Source: an uncultured Roseburia sp. (GTDB taxonomy: Bacteria; Bacillota; Clostridia; Lachnospirales; Lachnospiraceae). Taken from it: a stretch of 34,653 nucleotides of DNA. The translations under genes were made by a program, and so were the position numbers. The stretch lies in the NCBI GenBank assembly GCA_945836255.1, contig CAMAKU010000007.1, forward strand, positions 1 to 34,653. The letters run 5' to 3'. Within the stretch, counting starts at the first letter, position 1. The number at the start of each line of letters is the position of its first letter. The notes beneath the pieces were generated by a model that was given only the letters and a program-made list of their open reading frames with translations, ran no database searches and was not told the origin of the DNA. This document shows positions 1 through 7,710 of this stretch, one piece after another.

Positions 1-1
1 A

Positions 2-85
2 GGTGCCGGTCAGTATCTGAATTTTATCAAGATTGTACTGCGGAAACGAGCAATTTTTGAAGTGGACAAACCCTCAAAAAGATGA
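2..85 (+). CDS. C-terminal end of an unidentified gene (partial)
   Basis: Frame 2 is open from the window edge to a TGA at 83-85 and gives 27 residues, hydrophobic then basic (a stretch around YLNFIKIVLRKR), as at the C-terminal end of a polytopic membrane protein. The tail is too short to name. The other two plus-strand frames offer nothing better (frame 1 stops at 58-60). It could equally be chance; the sequence to the left of the window would decide. Confidence 0.3.
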   Translation, partial: GAGQYLNFIKIVLRKRAIFEVDKPSKR

Positions 86-91
86 TACGAT
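63..91 (+). promoter_or_regulatory. Putative sigma-A promoter for the rubrerythrin fusion gene
   Basis: TGGACA at 63-68 (5 of 6 matches to TTGACA) lies 17 bases before TACGAT at 86-91 (4 of 6 matches to TATAAT). It sits about 80 bases upstream of the start at 170. The -35 overlaps the end of the preceding putative reading frame. Visual assignment only. Confidence 0.4.
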
Positions 92-169
92 AAACATAAT
101 CGAAGTGGGTTAGTCATAGGTAACATCGTGGCTTGCGCACAATTTGACGAGACAGATTGGAGGGCTACT

Positions 170-1351
170 ATGGATAAGAAGGCAATGTATCAACTGACGT
201 ACGGCTTGTTTGTTTTGACGGCAAAGTCTGACGGCAAGGATAATGGCTGCATTATCAACACGGCAATACAGGCGGCATCGCAGCCGAACCAGTTGAGTAT
301 TGCGGTGAACAAGGCGAATTTTACGCATGACATGATTCAGCAGACAGGTGAGTTTACAGTGTCTGTAATCAGTCAGGAAGCGACGTTTGATCTGTTCAAG
401 CGTTTTGGTTTCCAGTCCGGCAGAGATGCTGACAAGTTTGAGGGATTTACGGGATTTGCAACTGGAAGCAATGGAATCCGTTACATTACGGAAGGCACCA
501 ATGCTTATCTGTCAGTGAAAGTAGACAAGACGATGGATCTGGGGTCCCACACGATGTTTATCGGTGAGATTACCGATATGGAAGTGCTATCGAAGGCACC
601 ATCTGTAACCTACGATTATTATCAGAAGCAGATTAAGCCGAAGCCGGAAGCAGTCGGGACGACAGAGACGGGACAGACTGTATGGCGTTGCCGCATCTGT
701 GGTTATGAATATGTAGGGGAGGAACTTCCGGAGGATTTCATTTGCCCATTATGCAAACATCCGGCATCCGATTTTGAAAAAGTAGAACAGAAAGGAAAGG
801 GTAACGAAATGGCAGAGAATAAGTACGCAGGAACAAAGACAGAGAAGAATTTATGGGAAGCATTTGCAGGAGAGTCTCAGGCAAGAAATAAATATACCTA
901 TTTTGCATCAGTTGCAAAGAAGGCTGGCTATGAGCAGATTGCTGCACTGTTTTTAAAGACCGCAGAGAATGAAAAAGAGCATGCTAAGTTATGGTTCAAG
1001 GCCTTGGGTGAGTTGGGAGACACACCGGCGAACCTGCTTCATGCTGCAGAAGGTGAGAATGCGGAGTGGACGGATATGTACGACCGCATGGCAAAGGAAG
1101 CAGATGAGGAAGGGTTCCATGATCTGGCAGAGCAGTTCCGCGGCGTAGCAGCCATCGAGAAGATGCATGAAGAGAGATATCGTGCACTTTTGCATAATGT
1201 TGAGGCAATGGAAGTATTTGAGAAGAGCGGCGTTACTATGTGGGAGTGCCGTAACTGCGGACATGTGGTTGTTGGTACAAAGGCTCCGGAGGTTTGCCCG
1301 GTATGTAATCATCCCCAGAGTTATTTTGAAGTACGTTGCGAGAATTACTAA
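170..1351 (+). CDS. Flavin reductase - rubredoxin - rubrerythrin fusion protein
   Basis: A 393-residue protein combining two normally separate oxidative-stress proteins. Residues about 1-160 are a flavin-reductase-like FMN-binding domain. Residues 172-205 form a rubredoxin with four Cys ligands (C174, C177, C192, C195); together they match high-molecular-weight rubredoxin (Hrb). From residue 214 a complete rubrerythrin follows: a ferritin-like four-helix domain with diiron-type Glu/His motifs ([23 protein letters not shown]) and a C-terminal rubredoxin (CRNCG...CPVC). In the known families, rubrerythrin reduces hydrogen peroxide to water in the cytoplasm with electrons passed through rubredoxin, and Hrb is an NAD(P)H-linked donor, so this chain could hold donor and peroxidase together (inference). 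The start at 170 was chosen because GGAGG lies at 159-163; an upstream in-frame GTG at 128 has no such site. Confidence 0.9.
   Translation: MDKKAMYQLTYGLFVLTAKSDGKDNGCIINTAIQAASQPNQLSIAVNKANFTHDMIQQTGEFTVSVISQEATFDLFKRFGFQSGRDADKFEGFTGFATGSNGIRYITEGTNAYLSVKVDKTMDLGSHTMFIGEITDMEVLSKAPSVTYDYYQKQIKPKPEAVGTTETGQTVWRCRICGYEYVGEELPEDFICPLCKHPASDFEKVEQKGKGNEMAENKYAGTKTEKNLWEAFAGESQARNKYTYFASVAKKAGYEQIAALFLKTAENEKEHAKLWFKALGELGDTPANLLHAAEGENAEWTDMYDRMAKEADEEGFHDLAEQFRGVAAIEKMHEERYRALLHNVEAMEVFEKSGVTMWECRNCGHVVVGTKAPEVCPVCNHPQSYFEVRCENY
791..811 (+). promoter_or_regulatory. Internal ribosome binding site and ATG inside the fusion gene
   Basis: A purine-rich AAAGGAAAGGG (791-801) precedes an in-frame ATG at 809-811, exactly where a stand-alone rubrerythrin would begin (MAENKYAG...). 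The linker it encodes reads like a translated intergenic region. It may still permit independent translation of a 180-residue rubrerythrin. Confidence 0.5.
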
Positions 1352-1420
1352 TACGCAGCGGCGGAATCGAAACGTGTCGCGACGACAAGCGTTCGTTGAA
1401 GCGATATTGATACAAAGTAA

Positions 1421-1447
1421 AATCCCAGCGGTTATTCCGCTGGGATT
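1421..1447. terminator. Bidirectional terminator between rubrerythrin fusion and hemerythrin genes
   Basis: A perfect 11-bp stem, AATCCCAGCGG (1421-1431) and CCGCTGGGATT (1437-1447), encloses a 5-base loop. On the minus strand it is followed by TTTTACTTTG, a good U-tract; on the plus strand by the moderately T-rich AATTTGTCTGTCTTT. The hemerythrin stop codon lies inside the loop (1432-1434). Confidence 0.8.
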
Positions 1448-2253
1448 AATTTGTCTGTCTTTAGGATGTGATTGATTAGCCAGCCAAGCAAAAATTCGAT
1501 TAGACTGCGCAGGTATTCTTCCGGTTGTTGTCGAATTTGTTCGCTGTCAATATCATCCAGTTCTGCGATAAAAGCCGCATGTGCACGCTGTTGGCTTTCC
1601 AGTCCGTCATAGTGAATGCGCGCCATGTAGGCTTCTTCATCGGTAAAATGTTTGTGGGTGTAGTCCCGCAATTCACCAAGAATCTTAAGTATTTCAGGAA
1701 TATCAGAGTCAATGATTCCTTCTCGAATCATATTTACTACATGACCGGTAATCTCAAATAAAGTCCGATGTTCTTCATCAATCAACGGAATCCCCGTCAA
1801 ATACTCCTCTGTAAATGCACAAGGATCTTCCTTCATCATCCATGCATCCAGCGGCTCCAAATGTCCAATCATAATATCGCTGCCCAGGATGTGGTGATAT
1901 AACCATTTGGCAAGAAAGGACAAGGTCTCTTCTAAAACGATTTTCTGTTCATCGTTGGTATCCAGCGCTTTGCTGCTGAGTTCCCAGATCATAGAGCGGA
2001 ACTGATCATGCTGAACGCGCTGGAGAATGATCTCCGGGTCACAGATGCTGGTCATATATGCCTCTTCTCTGGCAAAATGATTGTTGGCATATTCTAAAAG
2101 TTCGTCCAGCAATTCTTTGATTGCATCGTACTTGTCAGGAATATAATCGTTATGTAATAAGTTCAGTCCTTCATTGATCAGATCAAACAGGTGTTGATGG
2201 TCCTGATCAATGGCATCCACGCCGATAACACAATCTTTGGTATATTGAAACAT
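1432..2253 (-). CDS. Tandem double-domain hemerythrin
   Basis: A 273-residue soluble protein with two complete bacteriohemerythrin domains. Domain 1 (about 1-135) has the diiron ligand set H19, H59, E63, H82, H121, D126; domain 2 (about 145-273) repeats it as H162, H203, E207, H225, H262, D267. All positions fit the family pattern HxxxE / WLxxHIxxxD. Hemerythrins bind O2 reversibly; in anaerobes they are thought to store, scavenge or sense oxygen, which fits the convergent rubrerythrin gene. Single-domain bacteriohemerythrins are about 135 residues, so this is a tandem duplication. The start at 2253 has AGGAGG a few bases upstream on the minus strand; an upstream in-frame start at 2304 lacks one. 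Confidence 0.92.
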   Translation of the reverse strand: MFQYTKDCVIGVDAIDQDHQHLFDLINEGLNLLHNDYIPDKYDAIKELLDELLEYANNHFAREEAYMTSICDPEIILQRVQHDQFRSMIWELSSKALDTNDEQKIVLEETLSFLAKWLYHHILGSDIMIGHLEPLDAWMMKEDPCAFTEEYLTGIPLIDEEHRTLFEITGHVVNMIREGIIDSDIPEILKILGELRDYTHKHFTDEEAYMARIHYDGLESQQRAHAAFIAELDDIDSEQIRQQPEEYLRSLIEFLLGWLINHILKTDKLIPAE

Positions 2254-2319
2254 GATAATTCCTCCTATCTGTTGGTGTTGTAGGAATCCGCACAGGCGAA
2301 TCACTCATCATTTAGTAAC

Positions 2320-2328
2320 ATTATAACA
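2320..2328 (-). promoter_or_regulatory. Extended -10 promoter for the hemerythrin gene
   Basis: On the minus strand this reads TGTTATAAT, a perfect extended -10 (TGn plus TATAAT). The -35 region is T-rich without a clear hexamer, as is common with extended -10 sites. It lies about 67 bases upstream of the start and is back-to-back with the promoter at 2386-2414. Confidence 0.6.
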
Positions 2329-2385
2329 TATGGTAAATAAAAACGGTGACACAGAATATAAAATAGCAGAAAAAATAGAATGTAC

Positions 2386-2414
2386 TTGCAATATCGAACA
2401 TATGTTTGTATAAT
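2386..2414 (+). promoter_or_regulatory. Sigma-A promoter placing the transcript start at the ATG of the radical SAM gene
   Basis: TTGCAA (2386-2391), a 17-base spacer, then a perfect TATAAT (2409-2414). Transcription would start about 7 bases downstream, at 2421, which is the A of the predicted start codon. Confidence 0.7.
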
Positions 2415-2420
2415 GGAACT

Positions 2421-3833
2421 ATGTTAAAAGTAGAGAGAGATCAATCCATTCAAGACAAATTATATATTCTTGCAGATGCTGCCAAGTATGACGTATCCTG
2501 TACCTCCAGCGGTGTGGAGCGCAGAGGGGCGAAGGGAGCACTGGGGAATTCCCGGGCATGTGGGATTTGCCATAGTTTTGCAGCAGATGGCAGATGTATT
2601 TCGTTGCTTAAGATTTTGATGACAAATCATTGTGTCTTTGACTGCAAGTATTGCATGAATCGCAAGTCGAATGATATTCCCCGGGCAACCTTTTCGCCAC
2701 AGGAGATCTGTGATTTGACAGTAGAATTCTATAAGCGTAACTATATCGAGGGGTTATTCCTGAGTTCCGGGGTGCTGGGAAGTCCGGCGACTACCATGGA
2801 GCGGATGTGTGAGACATTGTATTTGTTGCGTCATACCTATCATTTTCGGGGGTATATTCATGTCAAGGCGATTCCGGGGGCGCCGGATGACCTTCTGGCT
2901 ATGGCGGGATTGTTGGCAGATCGTATCAGTATCAATATGGAATTGCCGACGGAGGAGAGTCTTCGTAGCCTTGCTCCACACAAGAGTTTTACTACAATCT
3001 TATCTCCGATGCATAAGATACAATCAACAATTGCAGCGCATCGTGTTGCCCTGGGCAAGCAGGCGCAGATGGAGCGCAGTACTATCAATGGTTATCTGCC
3101 CGGTAGTATTTTTCGTGTTGAACGCGGGATTGAGGGAGAAGAGACGGCTCCCCTGGCGTTGCCCCAGTCGGCAGACCTGACACGTCCTTTTGCGCCAGCG
3201 GGACAGAGTACACAGATGATGATTGGCGCATCCGGGGAGAGTGATTTTCAACTGCTCATGACCAGTCAGCGGTTATATCAGTCGTTTGATTTGAAGCGGG
3301 TGTTTTATTCGGCGTACATACCTTTGAATGAGGACCGTGCATTACCGGATTTGGATACACCAGTGCCCTTGCTTCGCGAGCATCGCTTATATCAGGCAGA
3401 CTGGTTGTTACGTTTTTATGGATTTCATGCAGAGGAGTTACTGTCAGCACAGGATCCGTTTTTTAATCCGCAGATGGATCCCAAGTGCCATTGGGCGGTG
3501 CATCACCTGGAGCAGTTCCCGGTGGAAGTGAGTCGTGTTTCTATGGAGTTGCTTTTACGTGTACCGGGGATTGGCCCGAAGTCAGCAAAGCGTATTGTGC
3601 AGGCACGCAGATACGCTACGTTGTCTTTTGACGACCTGAAGAAGATGGGAGTTGTCCTCAAACGGGCACATTATTTTATTACCTGCAACGGCAAGATGTT
3701 ATACCACATACCGATCGAGCAATCCTTTATTACGCGTCAGTTGGTGGATTTGCAACGCAAGGAACAGTGGCAAGTTGTTGAGACGTCCAATCATAGGCAG
3801 ATGTCATTATTTGATGATTTTGGCGTGCATTAA
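2421..3833 (+). CDS. Putative DNA modification/repair radical SAM protein (SplB-like, TIGR03916 type)
   Basis: A 470-residue protein. A radical SAM [4Fe-4S] motif C71-x3-C75-x2-C78 follows a conserved N-terminal block (LADAAKYDVSCTSSG, then CGIC). The C-terminal part has a helix-hairpin-helix DNA-binding motif at about 376-398 (LLRVPGIGPKSAKRI). This architecture matches the family named putative DNA modification/repair radical SAM protein, related to spore photoproduct lyase but of unknown substrate. It is followed after 10 bases by its usual partner. The ATG at 2421 is preferred because the -10 hexamer occupies 2409-2414; an upstream in-frame TTG at 2406 would overlap the promoter. No Shine-Dalgarno precedes the ATG, so leaderless translation is possible. 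Confidence 0.85.
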   Translation: MLKVERDQSIQDKLYILADAAKYDVSCTSSGVERRGAKGALGNSRACGICHSFAADGRCISLLKILMTNHCVFDCKYCMNRKSNDIPRATFSPQEICDLTVEFYKRNYIEGLFLSSGVLGSPATTMERMCETLYLLRHTYHFRGYIHVKAIPGAPDDLLAMAGLLADRISINMELPTEESLRSLAPHKSFTTILSPMHKIQSTIAAHRVALGKQAQMERSTINGYLPGSIFRVERGIEGEETAPLALPQSADLTRPFAPAGQSTQMMIGASGESDFQLLMTSQRLYQSFDLKRVFYSAYIPLNEDRALPDLDTPVPLLREHRLYQADWLLRFYGFHAEELLSAQDPFFNPQMDPKCHWAVHHLEQFPVEVSRVSMELLLRVPGIGPKSAKRIVQARRYATLSFDDLKKMGVVLKRAHYFITCNGKMLYHIPIEQSFITRQLVDLQRKEQWQVVETSNHRQMSLFDDFGVH

Positions 3834-3843
3834 GGAGGAAGAG

Positions 3844-4617
3844 ATGAGAGTATTTACCTGTGTTGGCACATTGGAAGCGATGATGACCTGTATCTATGAT
3901 GCATGGGAGTGGGCATTGTCCCATGGACACGATCAGATGCGCCTACAGATAGAGCCGGTACGGCAATATACGTTGTTCGACACCTATGTGCATGTGGAGG
4001 CCGATGAAGAGAAGGCAAAGAGCGTGATACGCAGCATTTGCACCAAGATCTCGGTAGACGCCTATGTGTCGGTCTATTATGCCACGTTGTATGAGCAGGA
4101 TGTGTTGGATGAGATTTACCGCTTTCTTCGCTATGGATTCCGGCATGGTTCTTCTGTCATGTATCAATTGGCAGAACCGGTTGTGATGCGTATGATGCAG
4201 ATTCAAAGAGCGGTTGGTAATGAGGCACATTTACTACGAGAATTTACCCGTTTTGATTGTATATCGGATGCAGTCTATGTCAGTCATCTGGAGCCAAAGA
4301 GTGATGTGATTTATCTGGTGGCTCGTCATTTTGCAGATCGCATGCCATCCGAAGCATGGATGATTATTGATGATGGAAGAAAGACAGCTGCAGTACATGC
4401 ACCGGATGAAGAGATTATGTTACGAGAATTGACGGACGATGAATTTGACAGGTTACGATACACAGAACAGGGGGATGATTACCAGATACTTTGGAAGACG
4501 TTTTTTGATCGTATTGCCATTCAGCAACGGATCAATCGGGAGTGCCAGCGCAATCATTTTCCGCAATGGATGCGCAAGCATGCCACGGAATTTCGGGAAG
4601 AGTATCGGGAGGCATGA
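3844..4617 (+). CDS. DUF4130 protein, partner of the radical SAM DNA-metabolism protein (TIGR03915 type)
   Basis: A 257-residue protein starting MRVFTCVGTLEAMM, with the pattern of the TIGR03915 / DUF4130 family (MxxxxYDGTxEGxL-like N terminus, ...RFLRYGF..., ...HFADRMPSEAWMIID..., C-terminal WKTFFDRIAI). DUF4130 is placed in the uracil-DNA glycosylase superfamily; its reaction is unknown. It is a near-obligate genomic neighbour of the radical SAM protein upstream. The start at 3844 has AAGGAGGAAG right upstream, and only 10 bases separate the genes, so they are co-transcribed and probably translationally linked. The presence of a canonical ung elsewhere in the window argues that this is not the housekeeping uracil glycosylase. 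Confidence 0.82.
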   Translation: MRVFTCVGTLEAMMTCIYDAWEWALSHGHDQMRLQIEPVRQYTLFDTYVHVEADEEKAKSVIRSICTKISVDAYVSVYYATLYEQDVLDEIYRFLRYGFRHGSSVMYQLAEPVVMRMMQIQRAVGNEAHLLREFTRFDCISDAVYVSHLEPKSDVIYLVARHFADRMPSEAWMIIDDGRKTAAVHAPDEEIMLRELTDDEFDRLRYTEQGDDYQILWKTFFDRIAIQQRINRECQRNHFPQWMRKHATEFREEYREA

Positions 4618-4656
4618 TCTCAGTTGGAAATCATTGTGTTTTTTGACGTTATTTTT

Positions 4657-4685
4657 TTGTGTTTTGCGGCGGAGTTTGGTATAAT
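4657..4685 (+). promoter_or_regulatory. Sigma-A promoter for the GPH transporter gene
   Basis: TTGTGT (4657-4662), a 17-base spacer and a perfect TATAAT (4680-4685), leaving an untranslated leader of about 80 bases before the ATG at 4773. No operator-like palindrome was recognised. Confidence 0.6.
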
Positions 4686-4772
4686 ATTTTCGTCGTTTGC
4701 TGGACAATGAGGGAGAGTATCAGACGGTATGACCGGATGATGATGCAGCAACAGAATAGGGGGAATGATATT

Positions 4773-6152
4773 ATGAACAACACAGTAGAAGAAAGAAATA
4801 TGCCAAAGGAGGAGATTCCATTATCGAGTCGGTTATGGCTTGGCGGGGCGGATTGTATGATTACCACCCTGTGCACTATTATGACCGGCGGTGGATTGAC
4901 ATTTTTCTTCGTCAATTATTTTGGCATGGATGCTGGATGGAGTGCCACGTGCTGGCTTTTGTTTGGAATCTGGAATGCTATCAACGATCCGTTGTTTGGC
5001 TATATTTCAGATCGTACTAAGTCGAAGTTGGGACGGCGTATACCATATATCCGTTATGGCTCCGTTTTGATTGCCGGTGTATTTGTTTTGTCTTGGGTCA
5101 AGTGGTTTTCCACAGGATCAAATATACAGATGTTTGCACAGATGCTGATTTCTTTATTCTTTTTTGACATGTTATACACAGCGATTGCGACTTCGCTCTA
5201 TGTGATGCCATATGAGATGGCAGTTACCAATGAGGCGCGTGGTAAGATTCTGTTTGTCAAGGTGATTTTTGGACTGGTTGCGCTTGCAGTACCGTTGGTA
5301 TTACTGGCAGAGTTGGAACATATTCTGGAACAGTCGCTGTTACAATTCCAGATTGTTATGACCGTTATTGGTTGTGTCGCCGGTGTTGTAATCTTTTGCA
5401 GTACCTTTTTTTACCGGGAGAAGGTTCGGGCCGAAGCCGAGGAACAGTATCCGTTTATGCAGTCTCTGGTGACCTGTTTGAAGAATCACAATTTCCTTGT
5501 TTTTGAGATTATTTCTTTTTCGGTTACCTACATCCAGACAGCCCTGATGATTGGATTGAGTTATTATTTTGAAGCGACGGGAATCGGTTTTGTCTTTTGC
5601 TATGCTGCTATGTTTATCGGTATTATGATTGGTATGTATCTGTGGACGAAGCCGGGTGCCCGATGGGGGGTCAAAAAGAGCATTGTAATCATGTGTGTTT
5701 TATTTGCTACCGGTATGTTAGTGATGCTTATCTTTGGCAAATATACATGGGCTGGCGTTGCGGGATTTTTCTGTGCCGGCATTGGATTTGCCGGTGGTAT
5801 GTATATGGTTCCGCTGATGAATGGAGATGTTATTGATTACGATGAGCATATTTCCGGACAGCGTCGTGAAGGTATGTATGCTGGTGTAAACAGTTTCATT
5901 TGCAAGCCGGCAATCAGTATAGCCAATGCGTTGTTCCCGATTATGCTGTTGTGGTTTGGATATGACACACAGATTGCTATTGCGCAGCAGACGGAGACGG
6001 CCAAATTCGGCATTCGTTTTGCATGGCTGTTTGTACCGGTGCTTTTGCTGTATATTTGTGCGATTTGCATTAGCAGATTTTATTCGTTGGATGGTAGTAA
6101 ATGGGATCAGATTAAGCAGGGATTAGCACAGAAGAGAACAGGAGATGAATGA
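4773..6152 (+). CDS. GPH-family (MelB-like) sugar:cation symporter
   Basis: A 459-residue polytopic membrane protein with about 12 hydrophobic segments. Family signs are the N-terminal NAINDPLFGYISDRTKSKLGRRIPYIRYG block, typical of the glycoside-pentoside-hexuronide:cation symporters, and a central cytoplasmic loop around residues 205-230. Members import sugars or glycosides with Na+ or H+. No glycoside hydrolase or sugar regulator is adjacent, so the substrate cannot be inferred. The start at 4773 has AGGGGGA at 4757-4763; upstream in-frame ATGs are less well placed. It appears monocistronic, with its own promoter and a new promoter after it. Confidence 0.85.
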   Translation: MNNTVEERNMPKEEIPLSSRLWLGGADCMITTLCTIMTGGGLTFFFVNYFGMDAGWSATCWLLFGIWNAINDPLFGYISDRTKSKLGRRIPYIRYGSVLIAGVFVLSWVKWFSTGSNIQMFAQMLISLFFFDMLYTAIATSLYVMPYEMAVTNEARGKILFVKVIFGLVALAVPLVLLAELEHILEQSLLQFQIVMTVIGCVAGVVIFCSTFFYREKVRAEAEEQYPFMQSLVTCLKNHNFLVFEIISFSVTYIQTALMIGLSYYFEATGIGFVFCYAAMFIGIMIGMYLWTKPGARWGVKKSIVIMCVLFATGMLVMLIFGKYTWAGVAGFFCAGIGFAGGMYMVPLMNGDVIDYDEHISGQRREGMYAGVNSFICKPAISIANALFPIMLLWFGYDTQIAIAQQTETAKFGIRFAWLFVPVLLLYICAICISRFYSLDGSKWDQIKQGLAQKRTGDE

Positions 6153-6184
6153 GTTACATTGATATGATCCGGTTCGACAAATAC

Positions 6185-6213
6185 TTGCATGATATACCAT
6201 AATTTACTATAAT
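6185..6213 (+). promoter_or_regulatory. Sigma-A promoter for the chemosensory operon
   Basis: TTGCAT (6185-6190), a 17-base spacer and a perfect TATAAT (6208-6213), giving a leader of about 33 bases before the first gene at 6253. It is the only convincing promoter seen before the nine closely spaced genes that follow, and it is of the vegetative type rather than the flagellar sigma-D type. Confidence 0.65.
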
Positions 6214-6252
6214 TGATTGTGGATTGTTGTATGATAGCAGGGAGCATGGAAG

Positions 6253-7695
6253 ATGATGACAAAAGAACAAATCATGCAGACGGCTATGGATCATGTTTAT
6301 GATATGGTAATTGCATATGATCTGACGGGTGATATCGTTTTTGCCAATCGTACAGCCAAGGATTTGCTGGATTATCAAGAGGAGATTTATAATCATACCA
6401 TCGTTGAGATATTTCCGGGGATTTTTCGCTTTTCTGGTGGCATGGTGCAGTTGATGTGCTCCAATGAGGGAGACTCCATAGAAGTGGATGCCTATCGTGC
6501 GAATCGTACCTGCTTTCCGGTGCAGATGCGTTTGACTACAAATCAGGATGGAACCTGTGTATGTGTTGCGTTTGACCGTACGAAGGAGACATATCTGACA
6601 CGTAAGAATGAGCAGGTGGGGCAAGAAGCCCAGGTGGCAGAAAAAATCAAGTCGGAATTTGTGGCCAATGTCACCCATGAATTGCGTACGCCGGTCAATG
6701 GCATTCTTGGTAATATTCTCGAACTCAAAGAGATGGAGTCTGATCCGGCTAAGATGCGTATTCTGTCTCTGGTGGAACGCGGTTGCGGCGATATGAATGC
6801 TATCATTAATAATATTCTTGATTTCTCGAAGTTGGAGTCGGGTAAGTTTACCCTTGAGAAGCGGGAGTTTGAGTTCCGCACCATGATGGAGTATATCAAG
6901 TCGAACCATAAGCGAAAGATTACAGAAAAGGGTTTGGAGTTTACCATGAGTATTGCTCCGGATATTCCGGAGAAGATTATTGGCGATGAACTTCGTATTG
7001 TACAGGTCTTGAACAATCTGCTCTCCAATGCATGCAAGTTTACTTCGGTTGGAAGTATTGCGGTGGAAGTGGTTAAGACGGCGCAGATGGGCCATCGAAT
7101 CGAACTCTTCTTTCTGGTGATGGATACTGGAATTGGTATCAATAAAGTAGATCAGGATAAGTTATTCAAGAGTTTTTCGCAGGTGGATGCGTCCATTTCA
7201 CGTCGCTATGGAGGGACGGGACTTGGTCTTAATATCTGTAAGCAACTGGTGGAGATGATGGATGGCGATATTCATGTGGAAAGTGATGAGGGCCAGGGCT
7301 CGATGTTCTCTTTTCAGATTTGGGTAGATGTGCCGGCAGATGAGGTGGAACAGAGCGCAGTTGGACAGGGAGAGGCTTCGGTTCAGCGGTCAGCGGTTCC
7401 AATCAAGACGCTTTCTGATTTTACATCTGCCAGTGGAATGGATGAATTGCGATCTTATGGCTCCAAAGAGAATTTGGAGGAGATTAACCGTAATCTCAAC
7501 AAGTTGATTCTTTCTGTTGAGATGGATAATTGGGAAAAGGCAGAAGGCTTTTCCAATACATTGCGGGAATTAACGGCTCTGGCACCGCAGGAGATCAAAA
7601 ATGCTTTCTTGCGTTTGAAGATGGCTGTCCAGAGGCAGGATTACGATCGCGTAACGGAACAATACGAACAATTCAAACAAATGATAGAACAGTAA
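6253..7695 (+). CDS. Soluble PAS-domain histidine kinase
   Basis: A 480-residue cytoplasmic sensor kinase; no membrane segment is visible. It has an N-terminal PAS domain (about 1-115, YDMVIAYDLTGDIVFANRTA), a HisKA domain with the phospho-acceptor H142 (NVTHELRTPVNG), and a HATPase_c domain with the N box (NNLLSNACKFT), G1 (DTGIGI) and G2 (GGTGLGLNICK). Residues about 400-480 form a helical tail, Hpt-like in pattern but without an HxxKSS-type phospho-acceptor; a similar tail ends the membrane kinase at the other end of the operon. It is followed after 15 bases by a response regulator, its likely partner. The PAS may bind a cofactor or ligand; which cannot be told. The start has GGGAG at 6240-6244. 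Confidence 0.9.
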   Translation: MMTKEQIMQTAMDHVYDMVIAYDLTGDIVFANRTAKDLLDYQEEIYNHTIVEIFPGIFRFSGGMVQLMCSNEGDSIEVDAYRANRTCFPVQMRLTTNQDGTCVCVAFDRTKETYLTRKNEQVGQEAQVAEKIKSEFVANVTHELRTPVNGILGNILELKEMESDPAKMRILSLVERGCGDMNAIINNILDFSKLESGKFTLEKREFEFRTMMEYIKSNHKRKITEKGLEFTMSIAPDIPEKIIGDELRIVQVLNNLLSNACKFTSVGSIAVEVVKTAQMGHRIELFFLVMDTGIGINKVDQDKLFKSFSQVDASISRRYGGTGLGLNICKQLVEMMDGDIHVESDEGQGSMFSFQIWVDVPADEVEQSAVGQGEASVQRSAVPIKTLSDFTSASGMDELRSYGSKENLEEINRNLNKLILSVEMDNWEKAEGFSNTLRELTALAPQEIKNAFLRLKMAVQRQDYDRVTEQYEQFKQMIEQ

Positions 7696-7710
7696 CTGGG
7701 AGGATGGACT

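Noticed and set aside
6154..7095. 313-codon minus-strand open frame opposite the PAS kinase
   Set aside because: It overlaps the well-supported kinase, shows no recognisable motif, and is antisense to the HELRTP and N-box regions.
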